DNA of 49,156 nucleotides from Nitrospinota bacterium (GTDB lineage: Bacteria > Nitrospinota > Nitrospinia > Nitrospinales > VA-1), in NCBI GenBank assembly GCA_014382285.1, contig JACNKA010000104.1, positions 1-49,156 on the forward strand. Reading direction: 5' to 3'. How positions within the stretch are numbered: position 1 is the first letter of the stretch; each line of letters starts with the position of its first letter. Of the stretch, positions 16,535 through 26,637 are shown piece by piece. The notes under the pieces are model-generated. The model was not told the DNA's origin and did not search any database. It saw only the letters and a list, made by a program, of their open reading frames with translations. Made by a program: the position numbers and the translations under genes.

Positions 16535-17878
16535 ATGAAAATCGAGATAGAAGACGTTGATTCCTGTAATAAAAAAATCAAGTTTGAGATTCCTCACCAG
16601 GAATACGACACCAAACTGAAACAGTATTACCAGAAACTCGGGCGTGAGGTTAAGGTTCCCGGGTTCCGTCCAGGAAAAGTGCCCCTTGCCATGCTGGTAC
16701 AAAAGTTTGGTCCGGATGTCAAAAAGGAAGTCCTGAGCAACCTGATCAGCGATCAACTCAATAACGCCATTGTTGAAAAAGACCTGAGAGCGGTGGGCCA
16801 ACCCCATCTTTTGGATGTCAGCGCTGAAGAAGGAACAGATATCTCTGTTTCCGCATCTATCGAAGTGCTCCCCACTGTAGAACTCAAGGACTACTCCGGC
16901 ATTGAGCTGGCAATGAAAACCCCGCGTATCACGGATGAGGATATCAGCCAAACGATTGAAGCCATACGCCAGCGCAAGGCCAAAAATGTCGATGTGACCG
17001 ACCGACCAGCGCAAGAGAAGGATCTGCTCAAAGTAGATTTTACCAGCAAGATTGGTGATGAGCCCTTTGAAGGAGGGGCCGCGAAGGACCAGATTATCCA
17101 GGCAGGCGGAGGGCAATTGATTGAAGGGCTGGACAAGGGCATGATCGGCATGGAAATTGGTGAAACCCGGGACATTCAAGTGAAGGTTCCCGATGATTAC
17201 CAAAATAAGGAAATCGCCGGAAAAGATGTCGATTTCCAAATTGTTCTGAAAGGCGTTCAGGAACAAAAATTACCCGATCTGGACGATGACTTTGCTAAAA
17301 ACATAGAGGATAAGGATTTTACAAGCCTCGATGACATGAAGCTGAAAATTCGCTCCGAACTGGAAGAATATGAGCGCAAAGAAGCCCGCAAGGCAATCAA
17401 AAAGCAACTGACGGAAAAAATCAACGAGCAGAATCAGCTAGACCTTCCCGAAGGACTAGTGAAAGAGCAGGTCAAGTTCATGGTCGAGCAAGGCCAAAAG
17501 GCAAAGGAGAAAGCCGGCGGTCAAAAACATGACCACGATCATGATCACGACCATGGTGTCGAGGTGACCCCGGAGTTGCTCGATCAATATCGCGAACCGG
17601 CCATGAAAGCTCTGCAGGAAGAATTGATTCTCGACCAGTTATCTCGCGACCTGGAATCGCAAGTCAGCGAAGAAGAGTTGGAGAAGGAAGTCCAAAACAT
17701 GTCCCAATTGCTGGGCGGGGGGAACCTGCAACAGATAAAACGTGAGTGGGAAAAAAATGGGGTTCTGGCCCGCCTCCACAGCCGCATGAAACGGGATAAA
17801 ACCCTTGACGCTGCACTGGAAAAAGTAACGATTAAAGAAGAAATAGTTGACAGAAAAGATTTAATTGCTGATAATTAA
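16535..17878 (+). CDS. tig: Trigger factor
   Basis: Ribosome-associated chaperone and peptidyl-prolyl isomerase that meets nascent chains at the exit tunnel. The N-terminal domain carries the ribosome-docking signature GFRPGKVP (about 45-52). The FKBP-type domain follows (about 160-245, including DEPFEGG and GMIGMEIGETRDI). The helical C-terminal chaperone arms complete the 447 residues. An unusual feature is a His/Asp run, KHDHDHDHDHG, at about 331-341 inside the C-terminal arm, which could bind metal. GGAAAG lies just upstream of the ATG. It heads the conserved block tig-clpP-clpX-lon, which links folding and degradation. Confidence 0.96.
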   Translation: MKIEIEDVDSCNKKIKFEIPHQEYDTKLKQYYQKLGREVKVPGFRPGKVPLAMLVQKFGPDVKKEVLSNLISDQLNNAIVEKDLRAVGQPHLLDVSAEEGTDISVSASIEVLPTVELKDYSGIELAMKTPRITDEDISQTIEAIRQRKAKNVDVTDRPAQEKDLLKVDFTSKIGDEPFEGGAAKDQIIQAGGGQLIEGLDKGMIGMEIGETRDIQVKVPDDYQNKEIAGKDVDFQIVLKGVQEQKLPDLDDDFAKNIEDKDFTSLDDMKLKIRSELEEYERKEARKAIKKQLTEKINEQNQLDLPEGLVKEQVKFMVEQGQKAKEKAGGQKHDHDHDHDHGVEVTPELLDQYREPAMKALQEELILDQLSRDLESQVSEEELEKEVQNMSQLLGGGNLQQIKREWEKNGVLARLHSRMKRDKTLDAALEKVTIKEEIVDRKDLIADN

Positions 17879-18002
17879 AAATCAACCATTACAAAGATAT
17901 CTAATTATTTTTTAATGACTTACACGCAAAAAACGCTTCCTGGATCACAGTTCGGTTCAGAGAAAAGTTTTTCCTTGCCTAATTCTTAATCTTGAGAAAA
18001 CC

Positions 18003-18638
18003 ATGACAGAAATTCACAACCAATTGGTACCTATCGTAGTAGAACAAACCAGTCGAGGCGAAAGATCTTATGATATTTATTCGCGCCTGCTCAAAGACCG
18101 GATCATTTTTATAGGGAGTGCCATTGAAGATCATATGGCTAACCTGATCATCGCCCAGTTGCTGTTTCTGGAGTCGGATGAGCCTGATCAGGATATCTAT
18201 CTTTATATCAACAGTCCCGGTGGACAGGTTAGTTCTGGAATGGCTATCTATGACACAATGCAATATATCAAGCCGGATGTTCAAACCATCTGCATAGGTC
18301 AGGCGGCCAGTATGGGAGCCCTGCTTCTGACAGCTGGCGCACCAAACAAGCGATTTGCCCTACCGCATTCACGCATCATGATTCATCAGCCGAGTGGCGG
18401 ATTTCAGGGACAGCACACCGATATCGAAATCCAGGCTAAAGAAATCACCAGAATCCGAGCCATTCTCGATGGCATTATGGCCAAGCACTCAGGGAAAAGT
18501 GTTTCCCAGGTCCACAAAGATACCGAGAGAGATCACTATATGACAGGTGAAGAAGCCAAGAGTTATGGCCTCATTGACAGTGTCATCAGTAACCGGGAAG
18601 AAGTCAAATCGGATGACAAGAGTAAAAAGAAAAGCTGA
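18003..18638 (+). CDS. clpP: ATP-dependent Clp protease proteolytic subunit
   Basis: Serine protease that forms the two-ring ClpP chamber and works with ClpX, encoded next. The catalytic triad is visible as Ser103 (in GQAASMGA), His128 (in RIMIHQP) and Asp177 (in TERDHYM). The oxyanion region SPGGQVSSG is at 71-79. The length of 211 is typical. Only one clpP is present in the window and no clpA-type partner. It lies 124 bases behind tig, so it may also have its own promoter there. Confidence 0.97.
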   Translation: MTEIHNQLVPIVVEQTSRGERSYDIYSRLLKDRIIFIGSAIEDHMANLIIAQLLFLESDEPDQDIYLYINSPGGQVSSGMAIYDTMQYIKPDVQTICIGQAASMGALLLTAGAPNKRFALPHSRIMIHQPSGGFQGQHTDIEIQAKEITRIRAILDGIMAKHSGKSVSQVHKDTERDHYMTGEEAKSYGLIDSVISNREEVKSDDKSKKKS

Positions 18639-18679
18639 TTCGAGTAGAATGAGCACCCCACCCAAACCCCGAGGGCTTT

Positions 18680-19927
18680 ATGGCAAAGAAAAGTACAACC
18701 ACCGGAAATTACCGCTGTTCTTTTTGCGGTAAAAGTCAGGAAGAAGTCAAAAAACTGATTGCCGGACCCAGCGTCTACATTTGTGACGAGTGTATTGAGC
18801 TTTGCAATGAAATCATGGTGGAAGAGTGGGCCCAGGAAAAGGGCGAAGACTTCCAGCACCTTCTCAAGCCGCATGATTTATTCAAGCATCTCGACCAATA
18901 TATAATTGGGCAGGAACGCTGTAAAAAAATCCTCTCGGTTGCCGTCCACAACCACTTCAAACGAATCGACTCCAATTCAGACACAGATGATGTGGAACTG
19001 CAAAAAAGCAATGTGCTTTTGATCGGCCCCACCGGGTCCGGGAAAACTCTCATGGCTCAGACCTTGGCGCGAATTCTTGATGTTCCCTTCACTATTGTAG
19101 ATGCGACCACTTTGACCGAAGCTGGTTATGTGGGAGAAGATGTGGAAAACATCATTTTAAAACTTCTGCAAAACGCCGACTACGATGTTGAAAAAGCCGA
19201 GCGCGGCATCATCTATATAGATGAAATTGATAAGATTTCCAGGAAATCAGAAAATCTTTCAATCACCCGTGATGTTTCCGGTGAAGGTGTGCAACAAGCA
19301 CTTTTGAAAATCATTGAAGGCACAACAGCCAGTGTTCCCCCTCAGGGCGGACGGAAACACCCGCATCAGGAATTTCTTCAGGTCGACACCACCAATATTC
19401 TTTTCATCTGTGGCGGTGCATTTGTCGGGCTGGGCTCGCTGATTCGCAACCGAATCGGCAAGAAAAGTCTCGGTTTCGGACATGAAATTATTTCCAAAAA
19501 GGAACTTGATGAAGAAGATATTTTTGAGAAGACACAACCGGAAGACCTGCTTAAATACGGTCTCATTCCTGAATTTGTCGGGCGTTTTTCAGCCGTTGCC
19601 ACGTTGAAAGAACTGACCATCGAAGCGATGGTAAAAGTTTTGACCGAACCTAAGAACGCTCTGATCAAACAATACAAAAAATTATTTGAGTTTGAAAACA
19701 CCAAACTTAAATTCACCGATGCGGCAATCCGCGCCATCGCCGAAAAAGCGACCGAACGCAAAACCGGGGCAAGAGGCCTCCGTGCTGTTCTGGAAGAGAC
19801 CATGCTCGATATTATGTTTGACCTCCCTTCCCAGCCAGACGTGGAAGAGGTGATCATTAATGACGAAGTAGTTCTTAACGGCGAAAAACCCATGTTGGTT
19901 TACGAAAACAAAAAACAGGCCAGTTAA
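18680..19927 (+). CDS. clpX: ATP-dependent Clp protease ATP-binding subunit ClpX
   Basis: AAA+ unfoldase that delivers substrates to ClpP. The N-terminal zinc-binding domain has four cysteines (C13, C16, C35, C38). The Walker A motif is GPTGSGKT (116-123), Walker B is IIYIDEID, and the ClpP-docking IGF-type loop region appears as [10 protein letters not shown]. Length 415 is standard. It is 41 bases after clpP and 4 bases before lon. Confidence 0.97.
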   Translation: MAKKSTTTGNYRCSFCGKSQEEVKKLIAGPSVYICDECIELCNEIMVEEWAQEKGEDFQHLLKPHDLFKHLDQYIIGQERCKKILSVAVHNHFKRIDSNSDTDDVELQKSNVLLIGPTGSGKTLMAQTLARILDVPFTIVDATTLTEAGYVGEDVENIILKLLQNADYDVEKAERGIIYIDEIDKISRKSENLSITRDVSGEGVQQALLKIIEGTTASVPPQGGRKHPHQEFLQVDTTNILFICGGAFVGLGSLIRNRIGKKSLGFGHEIISKKELDEEDIFEKTQPEDLLKYGLIPEFVGRFSAVATLKELTIEAMVKVLTEPKNALIKQYKKLFEFENTKLKFTDAAIRAIAEKATERKTGARGLRAVLEETMLDIMFDLPSQPDVEEVIINDEVVLNGEKPMLVYENKKQAS

Positions 19928-19931
19928 AATC

Positions 19932-22340
19932 ATGGGTTCAGAAAAAATCGCGTTACCGCTTCTCCCGTTAAGGGATATCATTGTCTTCCCGTTCATGGTG
20001 CTTCCTCTGTTTGTAGGCAGGGAGAAATCCATTCTGGCCCTGGAAAAATCCATGGCCGAGCAAAAAAGCATCTTTCTTTCCGCCCAGCGAAACCCCAACA
20101 ATAACGAACCGCAAGCCGCAGACATCTTCGAGATGGGAACGGTGGCGAATATTCTCCAGATCCTCAAACTGACCGATGGCACCATGAAAGTTCTGGTCGA
20201 AGGTCTGCAAAGAGGACGCATTGAATCGTTCATTGAAAACCCGGACTATTTTGAGGTGGAAGTAAACCGCATCCATGAAAATGATCAACTGACACCCGAT
20301 GTAAAAGCGTTGATGCGTAGTGTCGGAACAGTGTTCGAGCAATACGTGAAGTTGAATCAAAAAATTCCTCTGGAAGCCGTGGCCGCCAGTTCCAATATTC
20401 TGGAACCGCACCGCTATGCCGACACCATTGCCGCTTACATGGTTTTTCAAACTCAGGAAAAACAGGAGTTGCTCGAAACCCTGAATCCAGCAGACCGGCT
20501 GAACAAGCTTCTCGGCATTCTAAAATCCGAGATGGAAGTCCTTAAAATTGAAAAGCGCGTTCATGGCAGGGTGCGAAAACAAATGGAACGCAGTCAAAAG
20601 GAGTTTTATCTCAACGAGCAGATCAAAGCCATCCAGAAAGAGCTGGGCAAACGCGATGAGTTTAAAACCGATATGGATGAGCTCAAAGCAAAAATCAAGA
20701 AAGCCAAAATGCCTAAGGACATTCATGAAAAGGCCGTCAAAGAATTAAAACGGCTGGAACTCATGCAGCCCATGTCCGCAGAAGCCACGGTTGCCAGAAC
20801 CTATATCGAATGGCTCGCCGATCTGCCCTGGAAAAAAGGTGCCGGCGCTGAAAAAATCAAAATCCCTGAAGCCCAGAAAATTCTGGATAAAGACCATTAC
20901 GGGTTAGAGAAAGTCAAAGAACGCATCACCGAACACCTTGCCGTGATGAAACTGGTAAAAAAAATTAGAGGGCCCATCCTCTGTCTCGTTGGCCCACCGG
21001 GTGTAGGCAAAACATCGTTAGGACAATCCATCGGCAAAGCCATGGGCCGAAAGTTTATCCGCGTCTCCTTAGGTGGCGTGCGGGATGAAGCAGAAATCCG
21101 TGGGCATCGTAGAACTTATATTGGAGCGTTACCGGGGAAAATTATTCAAGGCATCAAAAAATCAGGTGTCCACAACCCTGTTTTCATGCTCGATGAAATC
21201 GACAAAATGAACGCCGATTTCCGCGGGGACCCTTCCTCCGCATTGTTGGAGGTTCTCGATCCAGAGCAGAACTCCACTTTCAACGACCATTATCTGGAGG
21301 TTGATTACGACCTTTCCAATGTTCTTTTTATCTGTACCGCCAATGTCCTGCACTCCATTCCGCAACCGTTGCTCGACCGAATGGAAGTGCTCCGCTTGCC
21401 CGGTTATACCGATCAGGAAAAAATGGGCATCGCTAAAAGTTTTCTCGTCCCTAAAAAAGTACCGGAACATGGCCTGACCAAGAAGAATATAGAAATTACT
21501 GACAAAGCTCTGGATAGTATCATCCACGACTACACCCGCGAAGCAGGTGTGCGAAACCTGGAACGGGAAATCGCCACACTCTGTAGAAAAGTGGTTAAGA
21601 CCGTTGTCGAAAAAGGCAAGAAGACCAGCGTAAAAATCACCCCAGCTGTCTTGGAAAAGTATCTCGGCATCCCCAAATTCAAGAAACCCGAATCCGAAGG
21701 CCCAATGGAAATAGGCACCGCCACCGGACTGGCATGGACAGAGTTTGGCGGCGAAACCCTCACTATAGAAGTTACAGTACTTCCCGGTAACGGTAAACTG
21801 GTGCCCACCGGGCAACTCGGCGATGTCATGAAGGAATCGGCGCAGGCGGCCATGACCTATGTGCGTTCACGCGCCGGAGATTTAGGACTGCCCAAGAACT
21901 TCTACCAGAAAAACGATTTCCACATTCATATTCCCGAAGGTGCTGTTCCTAAAGACGGTCCTTCAGCAGGAATCACCATGGCAGTGGCTCTGGTCTCGGC
22001 ATTGACCAAAACCCCTTTGCGCCCCGACCTCGCCATGACCGGAGAACTGACCCTGACCGGGAAAGTTTTGCCCATAGGCGGACTCAAAGAAAAAGTTCTG
22101 GCAGCACACAGGTTCCGCATCAAGCACCTCATTATCCCAGTGGAAAATGAAAAAGATATTCCCGATATCCCGGAAAATGTCAGGAAGAACATACAGTTTT
22201 ACCCCGCCACCACCATGGACGATGTGCTCAAACACTCGTTTGATAAAAAGCTCAAGGTTAAGAAAAAACCCGCCCCCAAAAAAAATAAGGCCACCGCAAA
22301 AACACCCAGCAAACAACCCGCCGCCTCCCGATTAAACTAG
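19932..22340 (+). CDS. lon: ATP-dependent protease Lon
   Basis: Homohexameric AAA+ protease that degrades misfolded and regulatory proteins. The order is LON N-domain ([22 protein letters not shown]), coiled linker, AAA+ module with Walker [10 protein letters not shown] (from residue 354), and a protease domain with the Ser-Lys dyad at Ser678 (in PKDGPSAGI) and Lys721 (in GGLKEK). It has 802 residues. The C-terminus adds a Lys/Pro/Ala-rich tail ([19 protein letters not shown]) not needed for catalysis. Only four bases separate it from clpX, so it is translated from the same message. It ends with TAG. Confidence 0.97.
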   Translation: MGSEKIALPLLPLRDIIVFPFMVLPLFVGREKSILALEKSMAEQKSIFLSAQRNPNNNEPQAADIFEMGTVANILQILKLTDGTMKVLVEGLQRGRIESFIENPDYFEVEVNRIHENDQLTPDVKALMRSVGTVFEQYVKLNQKIPLEAVAASSNILEPHRYADTIAAYMVFQTQEKQELLETLNPADRLNKLLGILKSEMEVLKIEKRVHGRVRKQMERSQKEFYLNEQIKAIQKELGKRDEFKTDMDELKAKIKKAKMPKDIHEKAVKELKRLELMQPMSAEATVARTYIEWLADLPWKKGAGAEKIKIPEAQKILDKDHYGLEKVKERITEHLAVMKLVKKIRGPILCLVGPPGVGKTSLGQSIGKAMGRKFIRVSLGGVRDEAEIRGHRRTYIGALPGKIIQGIKKSGVHNPVFMLDEIDKMNADFRGDPSSALLEVLDPEQNSTFNDHYLEVDYDLSNVLFICTANVLHSIPQPLLDRMEVLRLPGYTDQEKMGIAKSFLVPKKVPEHGLTKKNIEITDKALDSIIHDYTREAGVRNLEREIATLCRKVVKTVVEKGKKTSVKITPAVLEKYLGIPKFKKPESEGPMEIGTATGLAWTEFGGETLTIEVTVLPGNGKLVPTGQLGDVMKESAQAAMTYVRSRAGDLGLPKNFYQKNDFHIHIPEGAVPKDGPSAGITMAVALVSALTKTPLRPDLAMTGELTLTGKVLPIGGLKEKVLAAHRFRIKHLIIPVENEKDIPDIPENVRKNIQFYPATTMDDVLKHSFDKKLKVKKKPAPKKNKATAKTPSKQPAASRLN

Positions 22341-22696
22341 TCGGGCAAGCCCGATAGCTGATTGCAATAGTGTTCCTTGCGGGCAAAAAGTTATCCCGGC
22401 TTAAGATAGATTGCTCTCTTATTTTAAAGATCCAGGCCCCCCCCAGGGTTTGATGATGGGCTTTTTATGGAACAATTCTGCTGAACGGGGTTTGTGCATA
22501 GTCAAGAATGGCGCATCCGCTTTATCCCTCTAAGCACACCTGCAAAAGTCCATCCTCCACACTTTTCGATGTGTTCCCAATTTCAGGGGAAGATCAGTTA
22601 GAATGAGGGGAGGTGCATAAAAATCAAGTTCACTTTTTACTTATTTTCCCGTGCAATATCCGGGCTGTGACCCATTTTTGATGAGGAGATTTTGCT
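22341..22696. other. Intergenic region between lon and elbB, with repeat fragment
   Basis: A perfect small hairpin, TCGGGC-AA-GCCCGA (22341-22354), follows the lon stop but has no T-run. At 22379-22402 a 24-base block matches 35901-35924 in the structured element at 21 of 24 positions (shared core GCAAAAAGTT). The rest shows no gene; elbB has a good ribosome-binding site (AGGAG). Confidence 0.55.
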
Positions 22697-23362
22697 ATGA
22701 AAAAGATTGGTGTGGTGCTTTCGGGATGTGGAGTGTTTGACGGGGCGGAGATTCATGAGTCGGTCATCACTCTTTTAGCGATTGATCGGGCCGGTGCCCA
22801 GGCCGTGTGCATGGCTCCCAATGTCGACCAGATGCATGTGGTCAACCATCTCACCGGTGAAGAATCTGCTGGCGAAAAACGTAATGTTCTTGTCGAAGCG
22901 GCACGCATTGCCCGTGGCGAGATTAAGGATATCTGCACGGTCAAGGCTGATGATCTTGACGCTTTAGTGTTCCCCGGTGGATTCGGCGCGGCCAAAAACC
23001 TCTCAACCTTTGCGGTCAAGGGCGAAAACTGCGAGGTCCACCCGGAAGTTCTCCGACTGGTGAAAGAGTTTGCCGCCAAGAAAAAACCACAAGCGGCGTT
23101 GTGCATCGCTCCAGCCATGATGGCAAAAATTTATGAGGATGCCCCCAACAAACCCACTCTGACCATCGGCAACGACAAGGACTGCAGTAGCAAGATGGAA
23201 ACGATGGGAACCACGCATCAGGATTGCTCAGCACGGGATTTCGTCTTCGATGAGCAGAATAATATTGTCTCGACCCCGGCCTATATGCTGGGTCAGAGCA
23301 TCTCGGAAGTGGCCGAAGGTATCGAAAAAACCATCAATAAACTTATAAAAATCACCCCTTAG
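22697..23362 (+). CDS. elbB: Glyoxalase ElbB, DJ-1/PfpI family
   Basis: A class I glutamine-amidotransferase-like (DJ-1/PfpI) protein of the ElbB group, linked in Escherichia coli to isoprenoid biosynthesis and shown there to have weak glyoxalase activity. The family opening VVLSGCGVFDGAEIHE, the block APNVDQMHVVNHLTGE and the nucleophile region AALCIAPAMMAKI are all present. Length (221) matches. ATG 22697 is preceded by AGGAG eight bases upstream. It stands alone between two intergenic regions. Confidence 0.92.
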   Translation: MKKIGVVLSGCGVFDGAEIHESVITLLAIDRAGAQAVCMAPNVDQMHVVNHLTGEESAGEKRNVLVEAARIARGEIKDICTVKADDLDALVFPGGFGAAKNLSTFAVKGENCEVHPEVLRLVKEFAAKKKPQAALCIAPAMMAKIYEDAPNKPTLTIGNDKDCSSKMETMGTTHQDCSARDFVFDEQNNIVSTPAYMLGQSISEVAEGIEKTINKLIKITP

Positions 23363-23457
23363 TTCATTGAAAAGGTAACACCCCGGCAGGTCAACCACCC
23401 CAGCCCCTATTTGATAAAGAAGGGTCATTTTACCTCTTTGCGCCGAGAAGTCTGCTG

Positions 23458-23530
23458 TTTACGGTAAAAAGCCATTGCTAGTGCGCGTGGAGGCACTCCA
23501 CCTAAAGGATTTAGGCCATTTTTCCGTAAA
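23458..23530. repeat. Nested palindrome upstream of the SDR gene
   Basis: The outer arms TTTACGGTAAAAAGCC (from 23458) and, on the other strand, TTTACGGAAAAATGGCC (ending 23530) form an imperfect inverted repeat. Inside are two perfect hairpins, GTGGAG-GCA-CTCCAC (23487-23501) and CCTAAA-GGA-TTTAGG (23501-23515). AGCCATTGCTAGT (23470-23482) is identical to 35982-35994 of the long element. The architecture matches the repeats at 14819 and 41051, though the sequence differs. Confidence 0.6.
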
Positions 23531-23549
23531 GAAATACTGGGCCCTTATA

Positions 23550-23555
23550 TATAAT
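23550..23555 (+). promoter_or_regulatory. Candidate -10 box for the glycan cluster
   Basis: A perfect TATAAT lies 36 bases upstream of the SDR start, just after the nested palindrome. The -35 region is poor, so use of an activator or of another promoter is possible. Confidence 0.3.
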
Positions 23556-23590
23556 GGTAACGAACCAGATTTTTGTCACGCAGGGAGGCT

Positions 23591-24598
23591 ATGAGCGAAA
23601 AAACTTTATTGGTCACAGGCGGTGCGGGTTTTATTGGTAGCAATTTCATCAATTTTATCCATAAACGCTACCCGAACACCAAAATCCTTTTGCTGGATGC
23701 TTTGACCTATGCCGGCAACCTCGACAATATACCTGCCAGTCTGAAATCCAACGGACACTTTCAATTTCATCACGGCAACATCACGCACCCGGACATTGTC
23801 GGCAAGCTGGTTTCGGAAGCGGATATTGTGGTGCATTTTGCGGCGGAGTCGCATGTGACCCGCTCGATTTATGATAACGCGATTTTTTTCGAGACGGATG
23901 TCATTGGCACGCAGGTGGTGGCCAACGCCGTTGTGAATAATCCGGTCGAACTGTTTGTGCATATCTCTTCTTCGGAAGTGTATGGCACGGCTTTGACTGC
24001 TCCGATGGATGAGGAGCATCCGTTGAATCCGATGAGTCCGTATGCGGCGGCCAAGGCCGGGGCGGATAGGTTGATTTATTCTTACGTCAAGACTTACGAT
24101 CTACCGGCGGTGATCATTCGTCCGTTTAATAATTATGGCCCGTGTCAGCATTTGGAAAAGGCCATCCCCAATTTCATTGTCAGCGCTTTGCAGGATCAGC
24201 CGTTGACCATTCATGGTAATGGCGAGAGTTCCCGCGACTGGATGTTTGTGGAAGATACTTGTGAAGCGTTGGATCGGGTTTTGCATGCCGAGCGTGATCG
24301 GGTGATTGGTCAGACGATTAATCTAGGGACAGGAACCGACACATCTGTGGTGGAAATAGCCCGGAGAATTTTGCGGTTGATGGACAAGCCTGAAAGTTTA
24401 TTGCAGTTCATTGAAGACCGTCCCGGTCAGGTGACCCGGCATATTTCTTCAACACAAAAATCGCTTGAATGTCTGGAATGGAAGTCAAAAGTAGATTTGG
24501 ATGAAGGTCTCGAACGTACCATTGAGTTTTATAAAACTAATCGCAAGTGGTGGGAACGGACTCTGTGGATGAAAGAACTCTGGGCTCACAAAGGATAA
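23591..24598 (+). CDS. NAD-dependent sugar epimerase/dehydratase (extended SDR)
   Basis: Acts on a nucleotide-sugar using bound NAD. The Rossmann motif is GGAGFIG (10-16) and the catalytic pair is Tyr151/Lys155 (in MSPYAAAK). It resembles dTDP-glucose 4,6-dehydratases overall (LLLDALTYAGNLDNI). However, the active-site triplet that is Thr-Asp-Glu in RmlB reads Ser-Ser-Glu here (ISSSEVYG), as in GDP-mannose dehydratases and UDP-xylose synthases. The product may therefore differ from dTDP-4-keto-6-deoxyglucose. I choose ATG 23591, with GGGAGG just upstream, over an in-frame TTG at 23573. It is the first gene of a six-gene cluster; its stop overlaps the next gene. Confidence 0.88.
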   Translation: MSEKTLLVTGGAGFIGSNFINFIHKRYPNTKILLLDALTYAGNLDNIPASLKSNGHFQFHHGNITHPDIVGKLVSEADIVVHFAAESHVTRSIYDNAIFFETDVIGTQVVANAVVNNPVELFVHISSSEVYGTALTAPMDEEHPLNPMSPYAAAKAGADRLIYSYVKTYDLPAVIIRPFNNYGPCQHLEKAIPNFIVSALQDQPLTIHGNGESSRDWMFVEDTCEALDRVLHAERDRVIGQTINLGTGTDTSVVEIARRILRLMDKPESLLQFIEDRPGQVTRHISSTQKSLECLEWKSKVDLDEGLERTIEFYKTNRKWWERTLWMKELWAHKG

Positions 24599-24603
24599 TG
24601 GTT

Positions 24604-25311
24604 ATGCGGGTTACCATACTTCAACCTTCGTATTTGCCGTGGCTGGGATTTTTTGAGCAAATGAGCCGTTCTGATAAATTCGTTCTGCTGGATGATGTGC
24701 AGTATACAAGGCGGGACTGGAGAAACAGGAACCGGGTTCGAGTGAATGAGGGTTGGGCCTGGCTGACGGTACCGGTTCTGCAAAAAAGCAAATTCTCACA
24801 AAGCCTTCTTGAGACACACATAGATAATTCTGTGCCGTGGCGGAAAAAACATTTAGAGACTCTGCGCCAGCATTATTCCAAGTCGCCATTTTTTGAGCAA
24901 TATTTTTCCAGGTGCCAGAAAATTTATGAAAAGGAGTGGACCTTTTTATTCGACCTTTGTCTGGAAACGATTATTCTTCTGAAAGAAGAACTTGGTGTTG
25001 AGACTCCGCTCCTGCGCTCATCTCAGATGGAAATCTCCGGACAAAAAACCGAGAGGTTGCTTTCGATTTGCCGGGAACTGGGCGCGACCCATTATTTGAG
25101 TGGCGAGGCGGCGAGCGATTATATTTTGGAGGCGAATTTTTCCAGTCAGGGCATTGAGCTTGAGTATCAGAAATATGATCATCCCGTTTACCCGCAGCGG
25201 TATCCCGGCTTTGTTCCACAGTTATCAGCAATTGATTTACTGTTCAACTGCGGTGAGCAAAGCCTGAGTATTTTGAAACAAAATGCAGAGTCAGGTTCCC
25301 GTTGTTCATAG
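24604..25311 (+). CDS. WbqC family protein
   Basis: Member of the WbqC-like family, found in O-antigen and other surface-glycan clusters; the biochemical function is not firmly known and a sugar-modifying or transferase role is assumed. Typical features are the opening ILQPSYLPWLGFFEQM, the DDVQYTRRDWRNRNR block and the C-terminal YPQRYPGFVPQLSAIDLLFNCG. ATG 24604 has AAGGA eight bases upstream; ATG 24598, overlapping the SDR stop, is an alternative. It has about 235 residues, the usual length. Confidence 0.85.
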   Translation: MRVTILQPSYLPWLGFFEQMSRSDKFVLLDDVQYTRRDWRNRNRVRVNEGWAWLTVPVLQKSKFSQSLLETHIDNSVPWRKKHLETLRQHYSKSPFFEQYFSRCQKIYEKEWTFLFDLCLETIILLKEELGVETPLLRSSQMEISGQKTERLLSICRELGATHYLSGEAASDYILEANFSSQGIELEYQKYDHPVYPQRYPGFVPQLSAIDLLFNCGEQSLSILKQNAESGSRCS

Positions 25312-25321
25312 GTTTTTTATT

Positions 25322-26557
25322 ATGATGGATTTTAAATTCTTACAAAAAATATTGCCACGGCTTTATTCGTTTCTGCCGTTTTATTTGATGCCACGGTTTT
25401 CCTTGCCACCGGTGCAGGCTTTTTTTGAAGTGACCTATCGTTGCAACTTGCGTTGCGATATGTGCCACTATTTAGAGATCATTGAGGAGACGGAATCGAA
25501 GCAAACTTATAAAAATGAGATGTCGAGTGAGGAAGTGAAAAAAGCAATTTCCAGGCTCCCCCGGTTTTCGCTGGTAACTTTTACAGGGGGTGAGGCGTTC
25601 ATGAAAAATGATTTCATGGATATTCTTGAGTTTGCGACTCGTCGGCACAAAGTGCATATCATCACTAACGGAACCACATTGAGCGAGAAAGTTGTGGAAG
25701 AGCTCATGCGGCTGAGGTTGAAGTCTTTCTGGGGTTCTGGATTATTTTATATGGGGGTTTCACTTGAAGGCGGCGAAGCTCTGCACGATAGCATCACCAC
25801 GGTCCCCGGTTCTTATAAAAAGACCACTCAAGGATTGGAGCGGTTGGTGGCTCGGCGCAAGGAGTTAAAATCCCGCTTCCCGCTCATTCATGTGACTTGT
25901 GTTATCAATCGGGGTAATGTGCGAGAGTTGGTTCCTCTGTATGAATATGCCAACAAGTTGGGAGTTAATGTCGCCAATTATGTTTTGAGCAGCCCGGCCA
26001 CTTACTGGCATGGCAAAGACTATGATCAGGATGAACACTTGCAGCGCCCCACAGTGGCGGTCGAAGAAATTGAACCACGACTTTTGCGGGAGCAGTTGCA
26101 ACTGTTGCGGAAAAAAAGCGAGGGTGGCACGACCCAGCTAAGGTTTTCGCCGAACTATATTACGGTGGATGAGATTGTCCGCTACTACAGCAATGAAAGT
26201 TCGTATCAGGATTACCGTTGCTACATCCCCTGGACGAAGGTGGCTTTTTCAGCTTATGGCGATGTTTTCAGTTGTCCACATTACAGGGTTGGGAATGTCA
26301 GTGATGGAAATGGATCACCGGCCTGGCAGTCGAACCGAATTCGCGATTTCCGCGAGAAACTAAAAGCGGAAGGAATTTTTCCCGGATGTCTGGGATGCTG
26401 TCAATCGGAGTATGTTGGCTCCACCCTTTTAGCGGGTGATGCCGTTGGCGAAGATCGGATTAAACGAGTTGAGTTTTTGAAAGTAAAAGAAAATGGTTGT
26501 TCAGCACCCGCTTTCTATCGAGAGAATCCTGACCTCTCTGGTGCGGGAGACAGGTAG
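25322..26557 (+). CDS. Radical SAM protein
   Basis: Iron-sulfur enzyme that uses S-adenosylmethionine to start radical chemistry. The 4Fe-4S cysteines are C41, C45 and C48 (CNLRCDMC). The SAM-binding motif FTGGEAF follows. A second cysteine set in the C-terminal third (YRCYIPWTKVAF, FSCPHY and GCLGCCQSE) looks like a SPASM-type or twitch auxiliary cluster. I choose ATG 25322, after the WbqC stop, rather than ATG 25283 inside that gene; 411 residues result. Substrate unknown. Its neighbours point to a sugar or lipid-linked sugar. Confidence 0.85.
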   Translation: MMDFKFLQKILPRLYSFLPFYLMPRFSLPPVQAFFEVTYRCNLRCDMCHYLEIIEETESKQTYKNEMSSEEVKKAISRLPRFSLVTFTGGEAFMKNDFMDILEFATRRHKVHIITNGTTLSEKVVEELMRLRLKSFWGSGLFYMGVSLEGGEALHDSITTVPGSYKKTTQGLERLVARRKELKSRFPLIHVTCVINRGNVRELVPLYEYANKLGVNVANYVLSSPATYWHGKDYDQDEHLQRPTVAVEEIEPRLLREQLQLLRKKSEGGTTQLRFSPNYITVDEIVRYYSNESSYQDYRCYIPWTKVAFSAYGDVFSCPHYRVGNVSDGNGSPAWQSNRIRDFREKLKAEGIFPGCLGCCQSEYVGSTLLAGDAVGEDRIKRVEFLKVKENGCSAPAFYRENPDLSGAGDR

Positions 26558-26600
26558 CCAGACCCGTCAGCCGAGCGAACCTGTAATTAGTTTATTAACG

Positions 26601-26635
26601 CTATTGCCAGTTTTGGCCCCAGGCCGAGTGGAAGG
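26601..26635 (+). repeat. Right-end fragment of the dispersed element, abutting the GT2 start
   Basis: CTATTGCCAGTTTTGGCCCC followed by AGGCCGAGTGGAAGG closely matches the right end of the long element at 35983-36014 (CCATTGCTAGTTGGCCCC, then ACGCCTAGTGGAGG). The terminal GGAAGGA serves as the ribosome-binding site of the gene that starts at 26638. Confidence 0.55.
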
Positions 26636-26637
26636 AT

